64,000 bases of DNA from Clavaria fumosa (GCA_951802425.1 OX637794.1:2170001-2234000); one strand, 5' to 3'. Positions 21,840 to 36,014 are shown, counted from the stretch's first letter. Notes: generated from the letters alone by a model not told the origin. Translations and numbers: made by a program.

Positions 21840-24800
21840 TCAGATTCGGGAGGCGGGTGGCAATATAGCAGATGGAGTAGTCCGACCGGTACCAGACCTA
21901 TGTTGCAGAAGAAAATGCAATTGCGACAGCGTCTCATCTGGCTCTGCAGCATTTGAGCCAGGATTTGATATCAATGGTGCCTCCATGTTGTGCGACAACG
22001 GCGTAGCGCTGTGTTTGGATTCTAATTCTGCTTGCGTGATGAATACATCATCCGAAAGCGAAGCGAAAAGAAACAACACAAACTTGATAACGTATCGGCG
22101 ACGGCGACATCTCTTTCCTGGTCCTCCGCCGCTCGGCTAGCCAAAGCACGATTTATATACTTGCGGAAAGCCGCACCAGTTGACTCTAACATCTTCTCCA
22201 CACGCTGTCGTTTATGCGGATATGCCTTGAGGAATTGATGCAACTCGGTGATTCCCTCCTTGTGTAGCGCGCCTGTCGTTTCGCTCGAAATATGGCCGAT
22301 GATAGTCAGGAGCTGAGCATCTGGATCCGGCTCTTCTTCACCATGCGGAGGAGACGCATTTCCGTTGAGAGAAGCAGGACTCGTTCGACGACTATACGAG
22401 GATTGCAGGTGGGACGCTGCGGAAGATGATGTTCCGTGGGGTGATATAGGTCGACTGGAGCGGCTAGACGCTTCAGAAAAAGGCCTTGCGGAGGCCGATT
22501 CCTCGCTCGCAGCATTGTGAGTTGTGGAGGGTACATCAGAAGTTGGCTTAGGATTCGAGTTTAGGATCCTATAGACATATGGGTAGACAATTGTCGCCGA
22601 CGGATCGTCGAAGGATGCGGAGAGTATATCGTAGACCTCGTCACCATAGTGTGCTATTGGTCAAACAACTTAGATTTGATAGAGCGTTCGTCAAAGGCGA
22701 CGCTCACCTACGACGTGCTGGATGATAACTTTGATCGTCCGAAGCGGCATGTCACCACATGGGACCTTGTTCGTGGCTCGGGCTCTCCATTCATTTGGCG
22801 GTACTACTTGTAAGAAGTGCTCAATGGCAGGGAAGAGCTCAACGGCGTCCAACTTGTGGTCCGTCAAATCCTGGGGTATATTCCTTGCCAATTTCCAGAC
22901 GCATTTCAGCACCAATTCTGCTACTTTGGCTTGCTTGGATTCTGGTGAGGTACCGTTGGTGGGAAAAGGTTTGACAATCTGAAGGAGCAAGGCAAAGAGG
23001 GCGCTTCGAAGGCACTCAGTTACGGAACTCAGACAAAGTGGAGGAACGCACCGGAATATGGACATCCTTCGCCCTGTTGCAAACAGTCGAAGGATGATCA
23101 TATTGATGAATCGAGAGAGGTCTTTGACTTCCTTAAGACGACTATCATCGGTTTCTAAAAGGCGTAATGTCAATTCTTCCAGCAATGCAGTCAAGATGTC
23201 AACAGTCAGTGATTCCGCCAGCAAGGGATGATCACAGAAGTTGTTGAGCGTTTGTATCAAATGTTTCGCCAGTCGGAAATTTTCGCCGGACACGAGGTCT
23301 TCCTGTCGATCAAAAATATGAGCCATCTGGAGCGTGATGGTTTCCACAAGGCCTTCGGTATGTTCAGCGAGTTCGCAGTAAGGTGGAGATGAGGGCCCTG
23401 CTTCTGGCCCTACAGAGAGAATCTTTTGTATCTGCTTTAAGGCATCGACGCTTCGAGATGGATCGCTGCTGAGTATACTCGATATAGTGACAGTGATATC
23501 ATCAGGAGCTTCCGGCCGAATCGCCTCCGCTGTGTTAGCGAGACTGTCAAGCCTATCTTGTACATCAACGGTCACCAGTGCTTCATCGCGCGCTGCGTTT
23601 AATTGGGAGATATTTTGCCGCGGCCGGCCGAGACGCGACGGAAGCATACTCTTTGGACGCCCGATGCCAGTGGGAGCCGCCGCAGGCTCTACAGCGGGGC
23701 CAATACGTGAATGAAGGCTTGGTGAGTTAGCTCTGGCGCTTGCGGTGGCCGTGGGTGAGAGCGGCTGCAAAGAACGCGTGGGAGAAGCAGGCTGCATGGG
23801 TTTCGACAAGCTGGTGACTACAGGACTTGCCGGCCTAGGCATGCCACCGATGCGAGTCATGGGGGCCGGCGAGGGCGAATGTGAAGTAGGCAGTCGCGTG
23901 GTCTGGGTCTGCAGAGCGGCCTCGGCATTGTGATTACTAGGGCCGGACACCCGGCGCAACTTTTCTTCGAGTTGAGTTTTCTCTTTAGGTGAAAGAGGTC
24001 CGACTAGAGAGTACACTTTGTCCCCTACCAGCAGGTACCCTTCGCTAAATACAGAGTTTATTCAGACACGTAACAGGCAAGGAACATTAAAGCTCACCTG
24101 AGACAGTTCAGTGCCGCCTTGCGGACGAGTGAGTCCTTATCCGCAATCATGGCCCCAATCGCGGGAAACGCTTTGCTTGGGTCGCACACCCCTAAGCCTG
24201 ATTTCTTCAACAACCCACTCAACTCGTCAAGAGCACCTTGACGAGTTTTGGCTACTTTGGATTTCAAGCCGTGATCCAGTAACAATTGGAATATTCGACT
24301 GTAAGCGTATATCTTTGGGAGACTTTGGATTATCTGTTGGACTCGAGTTCGAGTCACTTCACGGGCGTCTCCAAGCTAAACGTTAGTCAGTAACAAATCC
24401 CCTCTGAAAGGGAGTCTAAATCTACCTTGTAGATCATTGTCGGTATAAAGCACAGCGCATCGGCGTCAGTAAGCTGACAACCCACGTTCTTGAGGAATGA
24501 GATAACGGCATCGACAACGTCGAGGCACTTGGAAATCAAGTTTGGCTGGGGCTCATGCGCTTTGATGGAGACATACTTGAGTGGCAAATCGAAGTTAGCG
24601 AGGCAAACGGCAGTCGCGTCCTCAACAGATGGAGAACCGTGGGTGAGGTCAGCGGTGTCTGGACTGGAGAAAAAGTCACACATCATTGCCAGGCCGTTGA
24701 TATGATCATTAACCGCATTGTGGTCATGGCTGAATAGGAGTGCAACAAGGTCCTTTGACGCATTGGGTTCCATCTGATGCTGTAACAATTCGGCCAAATC

Positions 24801-27800
24801 CTTTCGAGTCGGCCCTCCCTCATTGATCCAACGTTGGGCATCCTTGCTCAAACGGGCCTTCTTCGCCTCCAGATTGGTGGTAAGAAAAGGCGAATTGGAA
24901 GCTGTGGCGGAACTTGGATCCGTCCCATTCTGGGGTGCAATGCTAGGTCTCCTCAATCCTCCGGCAATCCCTTTAGTGGCGGGTCGCGCAGTAAGCTGCT
25001 CTGTAGGCGTCTCAGCTCGTGAATCGGGCCTGGAACCTGGTCCTGTAGGCAATTTTCGGCGTATACCCGAGAGTTTGTTATTGCCCGTAGGAATCGGTGA
25101 CGGCGGAGAAGAATTGGGAAGAACTGTGTCAATGCTAGAGATGATTGATTTAGCAACGACTTTCGGGGGTTGAGTGATCACTGGTATTGTTGCTGGTGCG
25201 GCAGATCGGGCAGCCTGGATCATAGGGATGGCAGAAGCCTTCGACGCGGATTTGAGAGTGTTTGTTTGCTGCATGACATAGTCGAAGCCGGCACATAAAA
25301 TCAAGATAGGAAGCATAGCCTGGGCACCTTTGCGCACGTCACTGTTACGGTCATCCAAGGAAGTCACCACTGGGGCAGCCCAGGTACTGAGATCTAGGGA
25401 TGGTGATGGTGGATGATCCTTGAACCAACCGGCAAGCCACTGAAGCAAAGATGATTTTTGGACCGGGTTGGTCGTTTCCAGAGCAGTGGCTAGCCCATGC
25501 ACCATGGAGTCCACACCATCACAAGCTGTTGCGATCGCCGTCAGAGTTTGGAGAGCAGCTGCACGAATCGGGGCCTTCTGATCAGTAAGAACGGTGGCTA
25601 CAGGAAGTGTAAAATATTTCGTCTGCTTCTCGAAGGGTTTACCAATACCCGTAGCGATCCGAGCAACAAGGTCGAGCGCGAGCGTCTGGACAGCCTTATT
25701 TGTGTCAGTAACCCGGGCTTTCAAGATTTGACCGATATCTCCTGCACCAAGAATTTATCTGATAGCATAGAAGACTTTAAAGACGTTGCGCACCTATAGT
25801 TGGCTTCAATCGTTTATTCGATCCCTGGTCTAGGATGGCTTGAAGGGTTTCCAAGGCCTCTTTCTTGGTCTTCCAAGCCTCACTTTTCGCATTCGCGAGG
25901 ACAGAAGTGCCCTTGAGCAACGAATCCAATTCCACACGAGGAAATAATTCATCGAGCGGATGGCTTGTACTGATGACGCCTTTGTTGGAGTAATCTGGAA
26001 GGCTCGTGACATCTACCGACGTCCGGCTGGGCGTCGGTGCAGCACTTCCCTCAACTTTGTCAAATTCATTAATAATGGTGGCGAGAAGTTGGGGATTCAG
26101 ATCCTCAAGAAGATCCTTGATACCTTTGCACTTTATCAGATACATCACAAAGACAAAGATAAGCCTAACTTGGACCAGCAAATAATTTTACTGTCACCAA
26201 CGTCTTCGTAGCACTCGTCCGCACTGCTGCATTGGAATTCTTCAGCGCCGTCTTGAGAAATTCGATGAGAGCCCTTAAGGCTAAACCGGTAAGCCCAAAC
26301 TCAATCAAAGCTTGATCCATCCAATACATCGCATCGGCAAGAACTTTGGGTGCCTTTTGTTTCGAGAGAGGCTCGTACGCTAAAACAAGTGTGATAAGCA
26401 TAAAACGCGACTGGTGAAGAGATTTAAGCGCCTTGGTTGAAGACGAACTGTAGAGAAGTCTTCTCCGCGAAAAATATCAATGCTTCACCCGCAGGTTTCT
26501 TGAGTTTCATATCTCCCAGTTTTTCCGTCAGGTGCGGTACGGACAAAGCAACACATGACCTTCCGAACGACGGGCACTGAGATGAAAGAGTACCAAAGAT
26601 ACCATATATCTTCGCTGAGACCTAGGAACAATGATAAACAAAACTTCGATTAAGGGATTACTGACAATGGCATGCCTAACACTGACCTGAAAATTCTTCT
26701 CACCCCAGCCTTTCTTAGCCAATGCACGAACAATAACTTCAGCATCGACGTCCGTGATTACACCTTCTAACCATGATGCCATCTCCTCGAGAGCCGCTAG
26801 ACGCGTTTTCCAGTTCGCATCCCCTAACTGCCCTAAAATTGTCCCCGGGACAAGTTCGGCGGCAAGAGCATCCGCATCCTCCGTTGTGTGCTTAAACTTA
26901 AAAGTGTCCAGAGCTCCGGGTTGCGCAGGACCAATCCCTTTCCCCGGTTTCGAAGCCGTGGGCGCAGGAGGAACCACCTTCTTGGTGGCAGAAGGGCCTG
27001 AAACGGCAGAAGAAGAGGCTATATGGTTCACGGTAGATGGTTTTATCTGAAACTCGAATTAGTATGTGAAGGAATGCAACGGGGGATTCGCATTACAGGT
27101 TTTGAGGTGGGCTTGGCTACAGGCTTAGGCGGAGGTTCTAGTTCCTCAAGGCTGACGGATGTAAGCGGGGCCTTGGTTGCCTGCGCTTTCTTCTTGGAAG
27201 GAGCATCCCGGGTTGTACTTACGACAGCAGCCTTGGAGAGACTCGTATTGCTTTTGCATTTGACTGTGGCTTTCTCGTACGCCTCTTTCACCTTGACCTT
27301 TCGAATATCCGCCAACGAATCCATCAACGCATTCAGAGGACGTTCCCCAACCATTTTCATCAAAGTACCTAGGCATAATGCTGCCTCGTTTCGGGCACCT
27401 TCAAACCCGTCTTCCAAAAGCGCTCCGAGGGGGTCGGTTAGAGACTTGAGTTGAGTGGGTGGGATTGGGGAAGTGGCAGTCGATAGACATCGCCCTAAGA
27501 ATTTTAGCGCGCCTTCTTTGACTTGAGGGTTTTTAGATGAGAGGGCCGGTAAGATATCAGGGACAATATCCGGTAAGACTGTCTGCAGTTCCGTGCATAA
27601 GGAATGGAGAGTGAAACAGAGGCAGCCAACTTACGCTCATAAAAACTGCATCTAATGCAGCACCGATGGCGTCCGTCACGGTAGCTTTCCTCTCCTTCAG
27701 CCTTTCCAACATAGGCGCAACTACCATCTCCCTGTATCTCCCAAAACCTGCTTTCAGACCTTTTGCTAATGCTTCCACGCATCCTGCGGCCGTCATGACA

Positions 27801-29156
27801 CAATTTATGTTTGCGTCATTTTGGATTCGAGTTGCCAGTGCCTTGGCAACCTCGCCAAGTTCTGACGCTTCCTTGATACGAGGCGTGGAGGTTACTACCT
27901 TAAGTAACTCATCTAAAACCTCCTTGCGTTCCTTCCATTTGGACGAGTTGAGTGCCGTCGAGAGCGAACGCGGAATTTTTGGGACGATATCAACTGGCTC
28001 AGCAAATTCCAACGGGTCAAGGGGCGTTTCAACTATATAAACCGTGTCAATGCGCTTCGGTTCTTGGAAGGCCCGAATCATCACTCGCCTTCTGCTTCGG
28101 CTTCAGCATCCTCTACATCTGGTGCTCCGTGGGCGTCTGCTTCTCTGGCCTGTTGTCTAGTGAGTCTCCCGGGCTTCAGTGTACCGCGTCCCTTCCCTTC
28201 CACTTCCATACCGTCAAATGACTCCTTAAGCTCTTTGACCTGTACAGGTTTGAGGTCCCCGAGCCATGGTTCGATGGCAGGACCAATGTACGAATATAAT
28301 ACTTGCGTGAGACATGCTCCTTCCGCACGAACGACCTTGTCGTTGTGCGAAAATATCTTGGGCAATGATTTGAGTACAGGAGCGGGCGGTACCACTTGCA
28401 CACCGAAAGTCCTATAATGCGAGGCATCGCGTCAGCCATGAATTGTGCCAAAACGCCTTTCGCAGATAAACAAGCAAAATCCACGAGTAAGGAGATTGCC
28501 AAACGAATACAACATGTAGGGACAACATGCTAAAGCCGTTGTCGATGCATGTTAAGGACGGGACAAGCAATCTGCTCACGCCCGAAAGAGAAAGAGAATC
28601 TTTCAACCCACCGTATAACCTCTTTCAGAGCTGTGACACATCCAGAGACGGCCTTGGGCTGCTTGGCACTCAACCCGGCCAGGATATCGGACTGTTCGAT
28701 GCGATGAATTAGTCCCAACCAGCAGTTTGCTCGTTAGCTGTCGACACTTACGACAACACCAGCTCCTCCATTTTGGACTTCAACGTATTGCAATATAAGT
28801 TCAATTGCTTGATTCTTGGTTCCTGCCCTCGTGGAGCCTAAACATTTGTCCACCAACACGGGCACGACAACTTCTCGAGTGCGTGCGGACGTTTCCCCGG
28901 AGAACTTGACGAGAGCGACGAGACATTCTACACCCTTCTCTTGAGCCACTGCATTTGAGTCGTTGGCGATTCTCTTCAGCAGGTCAGCGTTGTTGATATA
29001 TGGTTTAAAAGCCGGATCGGTGTCGGAGGCTGTCGTTTGGAATATCTTGATGAGAGATTCGTAGGCACTGACGCGGGCCTTCCAGTTCTTGTGAGCTAGC
29101 CTATCCGCTATTGGAATGACAGAGAAATCCTCCTCTGCTGGAGGAGGGCCGTCCAT
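21840..29156 (-). CDS. STU2: XMAP215/Dis1/Stu2 family microtubule polymerase with five TOG domains
   Basis: TOG proteins bind tubulin dimers, track microtubule plus ends and speed up growth at spindle poles and kinetochores. The protein begins MDGPPPAEEDFSVIPIADRL, a typical TOG1 start. TOG1 is encoded at about 29156-28400, TOG2 at 28080-27500, a Lys/Ser/Pro linker at 27450-27000, TOG3 at 26930-26170 (LGDANWKTRLAALEEM), TOG4 at 26000-25200 (SEAWKTKKEALETLQAIL), and TOG5 at about 24850-24000, ending before PKEKTQLEEKLRR. After a Ser/Pro-rich linker comes a helical C-terminal domain with HQFLKAYPHKRQRVEKML near 22200. The final exon (about 21840-22030) is my inference from a phase-compatible splice. 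The size, roughly 2000 residues or more, fits long metazoan-like members, not the two-TOG yeast Stu2. The same family is known as Alp14/Dis1 in fission yeast and ch-TOG in humans. Confidence 0.94.
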
Positions 29157-30227
29157 GAGCGAGAGCAGTGAGAAAATGCAAACTGCAAGGCCAACAGCGT
29201 CAATGCCAAACACGAACTACGCGCCGGCTCACCAACACGCATACAGTGGGGCTCAATGTCTTATTCGGTAGCCGCCCGCCCACGCTATCTGAATGTCCCT
29301 CTCGAGAGGCAATAATTGCTACATTGCTGCCGTCGTCTGAACTCACTGGAAGGAGTCAAACACCTGATCAAACGTCTGCAACTCGTTGTGCTATCACAGA
29401 CTAGCTCCAATGTCATCCACGAACTCTTGAGCTTCCTACTCCCAATGTATTTGAACACGGTTGAAAGCCGCTAGGGCTCCTCGGCTTCAGTCCATTGCTC
29501 AATTCCTGTGCAAATTCGGGATATAATCTCGGCTCAGCTATCCACGCGCTTTTTAAGCGAGAACATCATCTTTTGAGACTCGTATTGCTTTTGCATTTAA
29601 CTCCGGCTTTCTCGTACGCCTCTTTCACCTTGACCTTTCGAATATCCGCCAACGAATCCATCAACGCATTCAGAGGACGTTCCCCAACTGCCTCGTTTCG
29701 GGGCACCTTCAAACCCGTCTTATAAAAGCGCTCCGAGGGGTTCAGTTAGATATTTGAGTTGAGTGGGTGGGATTGGGGAAGTGGCAGTCGATAGACATCG
29801 CCCTAAGGATTTTAGTGCGTCTCCTTTCACCTGTTTTTTTTGTTGCTAGAATGACAGAGAAACCCTCTGGAGGGGCCGTCCATGAGCGAGAGCAGTGAGA
29901 GAAATGCAAACAACAACTTCAATACCCATATTCTAGAATGGTATGGTATCTCCAAGTTGGCCTAACATTTGGGTTACAGTAAGAAACCACCAACTAACAG
30001 CGTCGACGCCAAATACGAACTAGACGTCCAATACCTCAATACTCAGCGCTCAGTAGCCGCCTCTGATCGACAGGCAATGATTGTTGCATTGCTGTTGTCG
30101 TCACTCAGAGACTACGCGTCTTCCATAGCTCGAATTATGGGGGACTTTTCAAGATCGCCGGTCAAGAATCAACGTTATCTAGTCCAGGGCCAGGACAAAG
30201 CATCATCACAGCTTGCCCTACATCCAT
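29157..30227. pseudogene. Mosaic of duplicated fragments from STU2 and APC5
   Basis: This gap holds no intact gene but at least four recognisable copied blocks. 29335-29575 copies the 5' part of APC5 (32739-32993). 29575-29820 copies an internal STU2 segment (27237-27515) with about 30 bp missing. 29847-29912 copies the STU2 start-codon region (about 29110-29180). 29993-30118 resembles the STU2 upstream flank (29193-29340). All copies keep the orientation of their sources, are diverged and carry stops or frameshifts. The true promoter of STU2 must lie in the left part. Confidence 0.8.
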
Positions 30228-33216
30228 TCATCTAGCGGCTAAAGCAGCCCCTACGTCCATCACAACCTGCCAAACGTCCTTAACTTCCTCATCTACGATC
30301 ACGCCCTCGAACTCTGTTGCTTCTTCTTGAGTTCTAAAATGTCGGTTCGCCGCCTCCTCCCTCTCATTCCACATACCCAGGTTGTGGTAGACAGTCGAGA
30401 TGAGATATTGAACATCGATCAGTGGACGAAGCAGCTGTAGACTTCGATAGTCCTTCTCAGACTGCTCCAGCAATCGTAAAGCCTCCCGCAGAGCAATTTC
30501 TGTCGTTATTTGCTCGACAGTAGGAATCGCACCTTGACCATGATTGATTGAAGCTATAGTGCAACGAGCGAGCGTGAAGCAAGCCAGTGCCCGCTGCTCT
30601 AAATCATCGCCATTCACGACCTTAGCCGACAAATTCAACGACAAGCATACTTGTAAGATACCGCGCCACGGCGTACCTGCGGCATGATCTCCTCCAGGAG
30701 CTTTCGAGATCGTGTTGTCATACCGAATCCAAGCCCGACATCGGCGAGAAGAATGATAGCGATGCGGTACAACCCCAGTCTACCGAGAAACTCCGAGTGC
30801 CACAATGCCGTAAGGAGTTGATTGATGGCTGCAGCACCTTCGTCCCATTGCTGTTCCATCATTACCATTGTTCATGCAATTATTCAACTGGTGCAGATGA
30901 AACGTAGTAACTCACGCGGAATTGAACAACCTCAAATAAGGGATCTAGTATCAAATTTTCACTGCCACCAGGTGCCTCGAACCAATAGTCGCGAGGATTG
31001 TATGGACCTGATGGTCGACGAGGCTTCAGGTACTCGAGAAATAACCGTTTCTGTCCTCTAGCGACGTGCACGGGTTGTCAAACAAAGATAGAGCCAAACT
31101 CGAAGAACGAACCGTCGGCTAGCCCGAAGAACCAGGATGTGCCATATCTGATTCGCCCACATGCCGTAGGAATGTGAGCTTAGGCCTCTCCATACGTTCG
31201 GGCTAAGAAGTACACTGAGAGCCTGCGTGTAGCCACCCTGTCGGGCAAGCTACAGGCCATTTGAACAACGTCTCGCGCTTGAAAGGTAGGCGATTACTTG
31301 TCTGACCTTGTATGCTCGATTCAATGTTACGGTGACACGATTGTTGTCATCCCCGCCGATCTCTGTGAAGGCTGTGACAACGCTCTCCTCCACAGCCGCC
31401 ACTTGGTCACAGCCTGTAGAATATGCCATGAGACAGACGACGCGTTGGGCCGTTACAAGAGCGATAGCCCACCGACTGCGGCCCATACTACAGCTTGTAC
31501 GGCATGGAAGGCCCACTGGTCGCCACCTGCTTCTTCTTCTGGCCCAATAGGTTTTCGGAGACGGACAGGGCGATGGTCAGAGCAATGATCATACACGCCC
31601 ACAGCCTGAATGATTTTCTCAAAAGAGGCACTCATAGGCTGTTTCTAGAATTAGCATGAGCTCGATGCAGCTCCTCTTCCAGCAGAAGAAACAAACATGT
31701 GGTATGTGCATAAGTTTCCAGACGTCAAATAAAATTTCCAGTGGGTGGATTTCTGGTTGTATTTCATTGATTGAAGGCCTTTGGTGAGGGTCTGTAGGCG
31801 GCAGACGATGAAGAAGACTAAAAAGAATGTAGCGAGCAAAGGTCCAACATGACACTTTTCTTACCTGATGCAATGCTGAAGAGTCACCTTGTCCCCATTT
31901 GTTCGAGCGACCGTGATAGCCTCCTTGAGAAGCTGAGGCATATTTGACTAGATCCTTAGGAAGTCAAGGAAGGAAATTCATACCTTCCTCGCGGCAACGA
32001 TTTCACCTCGCACATAATGCATGCGAACAAGACCCAGCAACGCGTGCTGTCGATAACCGCTGGTGTTGATATACATGAGATCCTTTGGAAAAGCAAAGTA
32101 AAAAAATGGCATACGAGTCGTTGCTCTCATGAAAACGCTGTTCAAAGAAACGGCGCAAGTTCTCGCCCGCAACATTCGCATCACCAGTCATCTGTCCCTT
32201 TTCCCACCTAGGCAGGATCAGTTCAGCGTGTTGATAATGCATCGATCCACTGACGCTGCATAGGCTTCTGTTTGCGGAGATGCTTTTTTGTCTGCAGATG
32301 TCCTAAAGGTCCACAAATCACCTGAAAACTTTTAATCAGATAAGCAAAGCCCCGCAAATGTACGAGCTTGCCATTGTTCCATTGATCTTTGACTATGGGC
32401 TCGTAGCCAGCCTGATTGTCCCCATTACACCACAAGTGGTAGTTGTGATGTAGTTTCAGAGTACCCGTAAAAGAGAGCTTGAGAAATGTCACAAAACAAC
32501 GGCGACAGAAAAAACCAAACAGCGATCTGCGCGACTGATTGACAAGTTCATAAAGCCTGCCAAGGTATGAAGATGATAAACTCACAAATATCGGTGGCTC
32601 CGACGTTTCCTGCGGAAGAAGAAATCAAAAACAGCAGGACTCTCTCGGCACTATAACACACATCTTCTTCTCCTTTCTCGACGAAAAGCACAGGAATCTC
32701 TTCGAATATTCCCGTTACCCTTGAGAAGTGTGGGCAGTGTCTGAACTCACTATGGAAGAAGTCAGACATTTGATCAAGCGTCTGCAACTCGTTGTGCTAC
32801 CACAGGCTAATTTCAATATCTTCCACAAACTCTTGAGGAACTGCCCACTCACAAAGTTTTTGAAATTAGTGAGAAGCCGCTGAGGCTCCTCGGCCTCGGC
32901 CTTGAGTCCATTGCTCAATTCCTGTAAAAATTCATGATACGATCTCGGCTCAGCTATCTATGCGCCTTTTAAGCGAGAACGTCATCTTTCGAGTTCGGAG
33001 CTCATGACTTGCCTCGCTGATTTCGGTAAGGAGAACGCGATAAATATGGAGGATAAAAGGGCCTGGCAGTTTAGATTCATATTCCCTAAATGCAAGCATG
33101 AGGACGGCCAGAAGGGCCACATGATGGGGTCTCAAAATATGTGCTGTTGGTCGGGTTGCAGTTTTGTCTGTCATGGTCGGCGGCGGGAACAGCACCAGGT
33201 CACGAGATCGATCCAT
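30228..33216 (-). CDS. APC5: Anaphase-promoting complex subunit 5
   Basis: APC5 is a TPR scaffold subunit of the APC/C ubiquitin ligase that drives exit from mitosis. The N-terminus has the family segment RPHHVALLAVLMLAF. A central block ALLGLVRMHYVRGEIVAAR with KEAITVARTNGD is the Apc5 TPR region (near 31900-32060). C-terminal FLGRLGLYRIAIILLADVGL and KLLEEIMPQV match conserved repeats. The last exon ends in VGAALAAR with the TGA at 30228-30230. There are many short introns. The start at 33216 leaves only 32 bp to the divergent NOC3 start; the next in-frame ATG at 33174 (MTDKTATRPT) would leave 74 bp and is equally plausible. Confidence 0.88.
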
Positions 33217-33248
33217 AGTTCTTTCTCTTCACTCAGAAAACGCCAAAA

Positions 33249-36014
33249 ATGCCTAAAGCCAGCAAAACTCGGCCCGCTTCATCTACAACTCCAGTTCATT
33301 CTACCTTATTGCCCCAGTGATTTCTCTCTCATTGAATCTTAGATTCCTCCAAAAAGACGCAAGCTCTCCTCAGCATTGTCACGGCACAATCCCAAAGCCA
33401 AGGCGGCAGACCGAACCTTTATTCAAGTTCCTATAGCAGACGGCCAAGACGACGCTGACCTGTCTGATCAGGATTTCGAAGTTTTCACGACATATGGCGC
33501 TGGAGCGACTTTTCTTCAGAGTTTGGATCAAAAGGGTATATCTCTGTGCGCAAATTGTGCTTGCATGGTCTCTAATACAGGGGATGACTTATTCAAGTAG
33601 GAGCAAGAAAGAAACGGACCGGCGCCATAAGCTCGACAAGCCGTTACAACGGAAATTCGATGAGAACGACCTCCCATCTATACACTCCGCTAACAGTGAA
33701 GACGAAGAGGATTTATCCAGCGAAGGCTTCATTTCTCTTTACGAAGATGAAGACACAGTTGTGGATAACGCTATGCTTGGCGTCATCGATTCTGATTCAG
33801 AACAGCCTTACGAGATTTTTCCACGGCCAAACCGTCAATCCAACGTATCTGAAGCACCACTTGTCCTACGCTTACCCATTAAGCTTGCGGACGGTCGCAT
33901 AATGCAAACTGGCACCAGGCAGACCAGCTCGAAATTTAAGAAAGGCGAGAACGACCCAGAGTCGAGAACCAACGACCCAGAGACTGCCGAGGGATCGCCC
34001 ATCGACGATGTTTCCACCGCCGCGCGATTCGGTCGGCCTGCTGTGATCGACGTCATCCAGAACAAGTCTCGAAAGCTGAGAATACAGAGCGCCAAAGATC
34101 AGATAGCTGGCATATGCCAGGATATTGTTGCAGACCCAGAGAACTCTGTGCGTTTATACGGTGGCATAAGCTTTGATGCTCATCTCAATGCTTCTCTTTG
34201 TCATATGTTCAGTTGGGTTTACTTCGACGCTTGCACACCTTTTCTTTGGAGAAAGTCTCCAGTCCATCACACCCGGAGCCTATATTGAACGATCCTCTTA
34301 TACGAAAGTTAGCTATGTTGTCACAGTTGGCGGTCTTCAAGGATATCATTCCCGGTTATCGCATTCGTCAACTCACCGAAAAGGAAAAGGCTGAAAAAGT
34401 CAGTCAGATAATTGCGCGGACTCGCGATTGGGAACAGGGTTTAGTCGTTGTGTACCAGTCCTATCTGAAGCTGCTGGAGACTGAAATGAAGGGTACGATT
34501 TTGATTTTGAGATCTTGATTTTAGTAAATAACGTGAACCTCATGAAGGTGTCTTAGCGGATGTTGCTCACAGATGTATTTGTACTCTGGCAGTCGAGGCT
34601 ACGCACTTCAATTTTAGAGTCAACCTCATGAGTTGTATGGTAGCCCGGCTAAGCAAAAGGTCATGGACCGAGGTGCGTGGACTGCATCACACTGAAGCCA
34701 TCCTAAAATCAAGGCTTCATAGACTTCAGAAATGTGCCTGAGTGCGGTCATCGACATTCTCCGCGCAGATTTGACCGGAATGCCTTCCCTGGAAATAGTG
34801 CGGCTTCTGAACAGGATGATCAAAGAGAAAAGATTTAACGTCAACCCGAAAGTCTTATCATGCCTCCTTCATTTGCGTATGAAGACGGAGCTTTCGATCC
34901 GCACATCTGAATCCGTCGTGGATAAGCCAGACAACCAAAAGACCTTACCAAAGGGTAAAATCGCTGCTCGTCGAGCAAAAGGGAAACCAACGGCTCAACC
35001 ACACTTGAATAAGAGAATGAAAAAGCTTCTTAAGGAGAACAAGGATATCGAGCGTGAATTTCGTGAAGCAGAAGCAGAGGTGGATAAAGAGGAGCGAGCC
35101 ATCACTGTACGAGTCCCACCTTACCGACTTTGCTTTTGCTTAAGATATCCATTTTTTCTTTATACAGCACACCGAGACATTAAAACTTCTATTTGTGTTA
35201 TATTTTCACATCTTGAAGAACCCATATCGCACACCATTACTTCTCGAGGCTCTGAAGGGCATTTCTAAATATGCTCACTTGGTCAACATAGATTTCTTCC
35301 GGGACTTGATGGCAGTCTTGAAAGAGCTGATCACCCAAGAAGACACGAATAATATGACAGACGACAGTGCTGACAACAACAAGCACACCAAGGATATACG
35401 ACATCGTTTACAGTGCATAGTCACTGCGTTTGAGCTCCTCTCTGGCCAGGGTCCGTTATCTTTTCTTTGTTCGCTTGACGCCTAGGGGTGACACTTAGAC
35501 GTCAGGAGAGGCCCTTAATGTTGATCTTGGCGACTTCATCTCCCACTTATACACAATAATACCCCGCTTGAGTTTCACACCAGGATTTGACATTCAACCC
35601 TTGTCTCCACGCCTGTCCAAAGCCCGTGATTCAATGTCGGATTCTATGGCGGACATGCTGTTCCGTGCCTTGCACATCATCTTCTCACCTCGGACATCTG
35701 GCGCCCCATCCCCTCCTTGGCGCTCAGCTGCCTTTGCAAAGCGCCTCCTTACGGCCTCTCTTCATTGGCCGCCTGGAGCTGCGTTACGTACTCTCGGATT
35801 TATTGGTTCGTTGGTTGCCAAAGACCCGAGGCTCGAGGCTTTGCTCTCCACTGAGGACCGTACGCTGAACGGCGTGTATTCGCCCTGGCTGGATGATCCG
35901 CAGCTTTCTAACCCTTTCGGCACCTCATTCTGGGAGTTGTACGTCTTACAGAAGCACTTTGACGGAAGGGTGCGGACGGCGGCTTTGAGTCTACTTAATT
36001 ACACACGTCCCTGA
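33249..36014 (+). CDS. NOC3: NOC3-like nucleolar complex protein
   Basis: Noc3 works with Noc2 in maturation and nuclear export of pre-60S ribosomes, and in yeast also in loading of pre-replicative complexes. Exon 1 encodes a short basic start (MPKASKTRPASS). It is spliced to PPKRRKLSSALSRHNPKAK and an acidic stretch. The NOC3 core appears as LAMLSQLAVFKDIIPGYRIR and LTEKEKAEKVSQII (near 34310-34400), followed by VQ/YLKLLE. The CBF/Mak21 domain follows with YAHLVNIDFFRDLMAVLKEL (near 35275-35330) and the tail ARDSMSDSMADMLFRAL to LLNYTRP. The product should be nucleolar. About seven short introns interrupt the gene. Confidence 0.9.
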
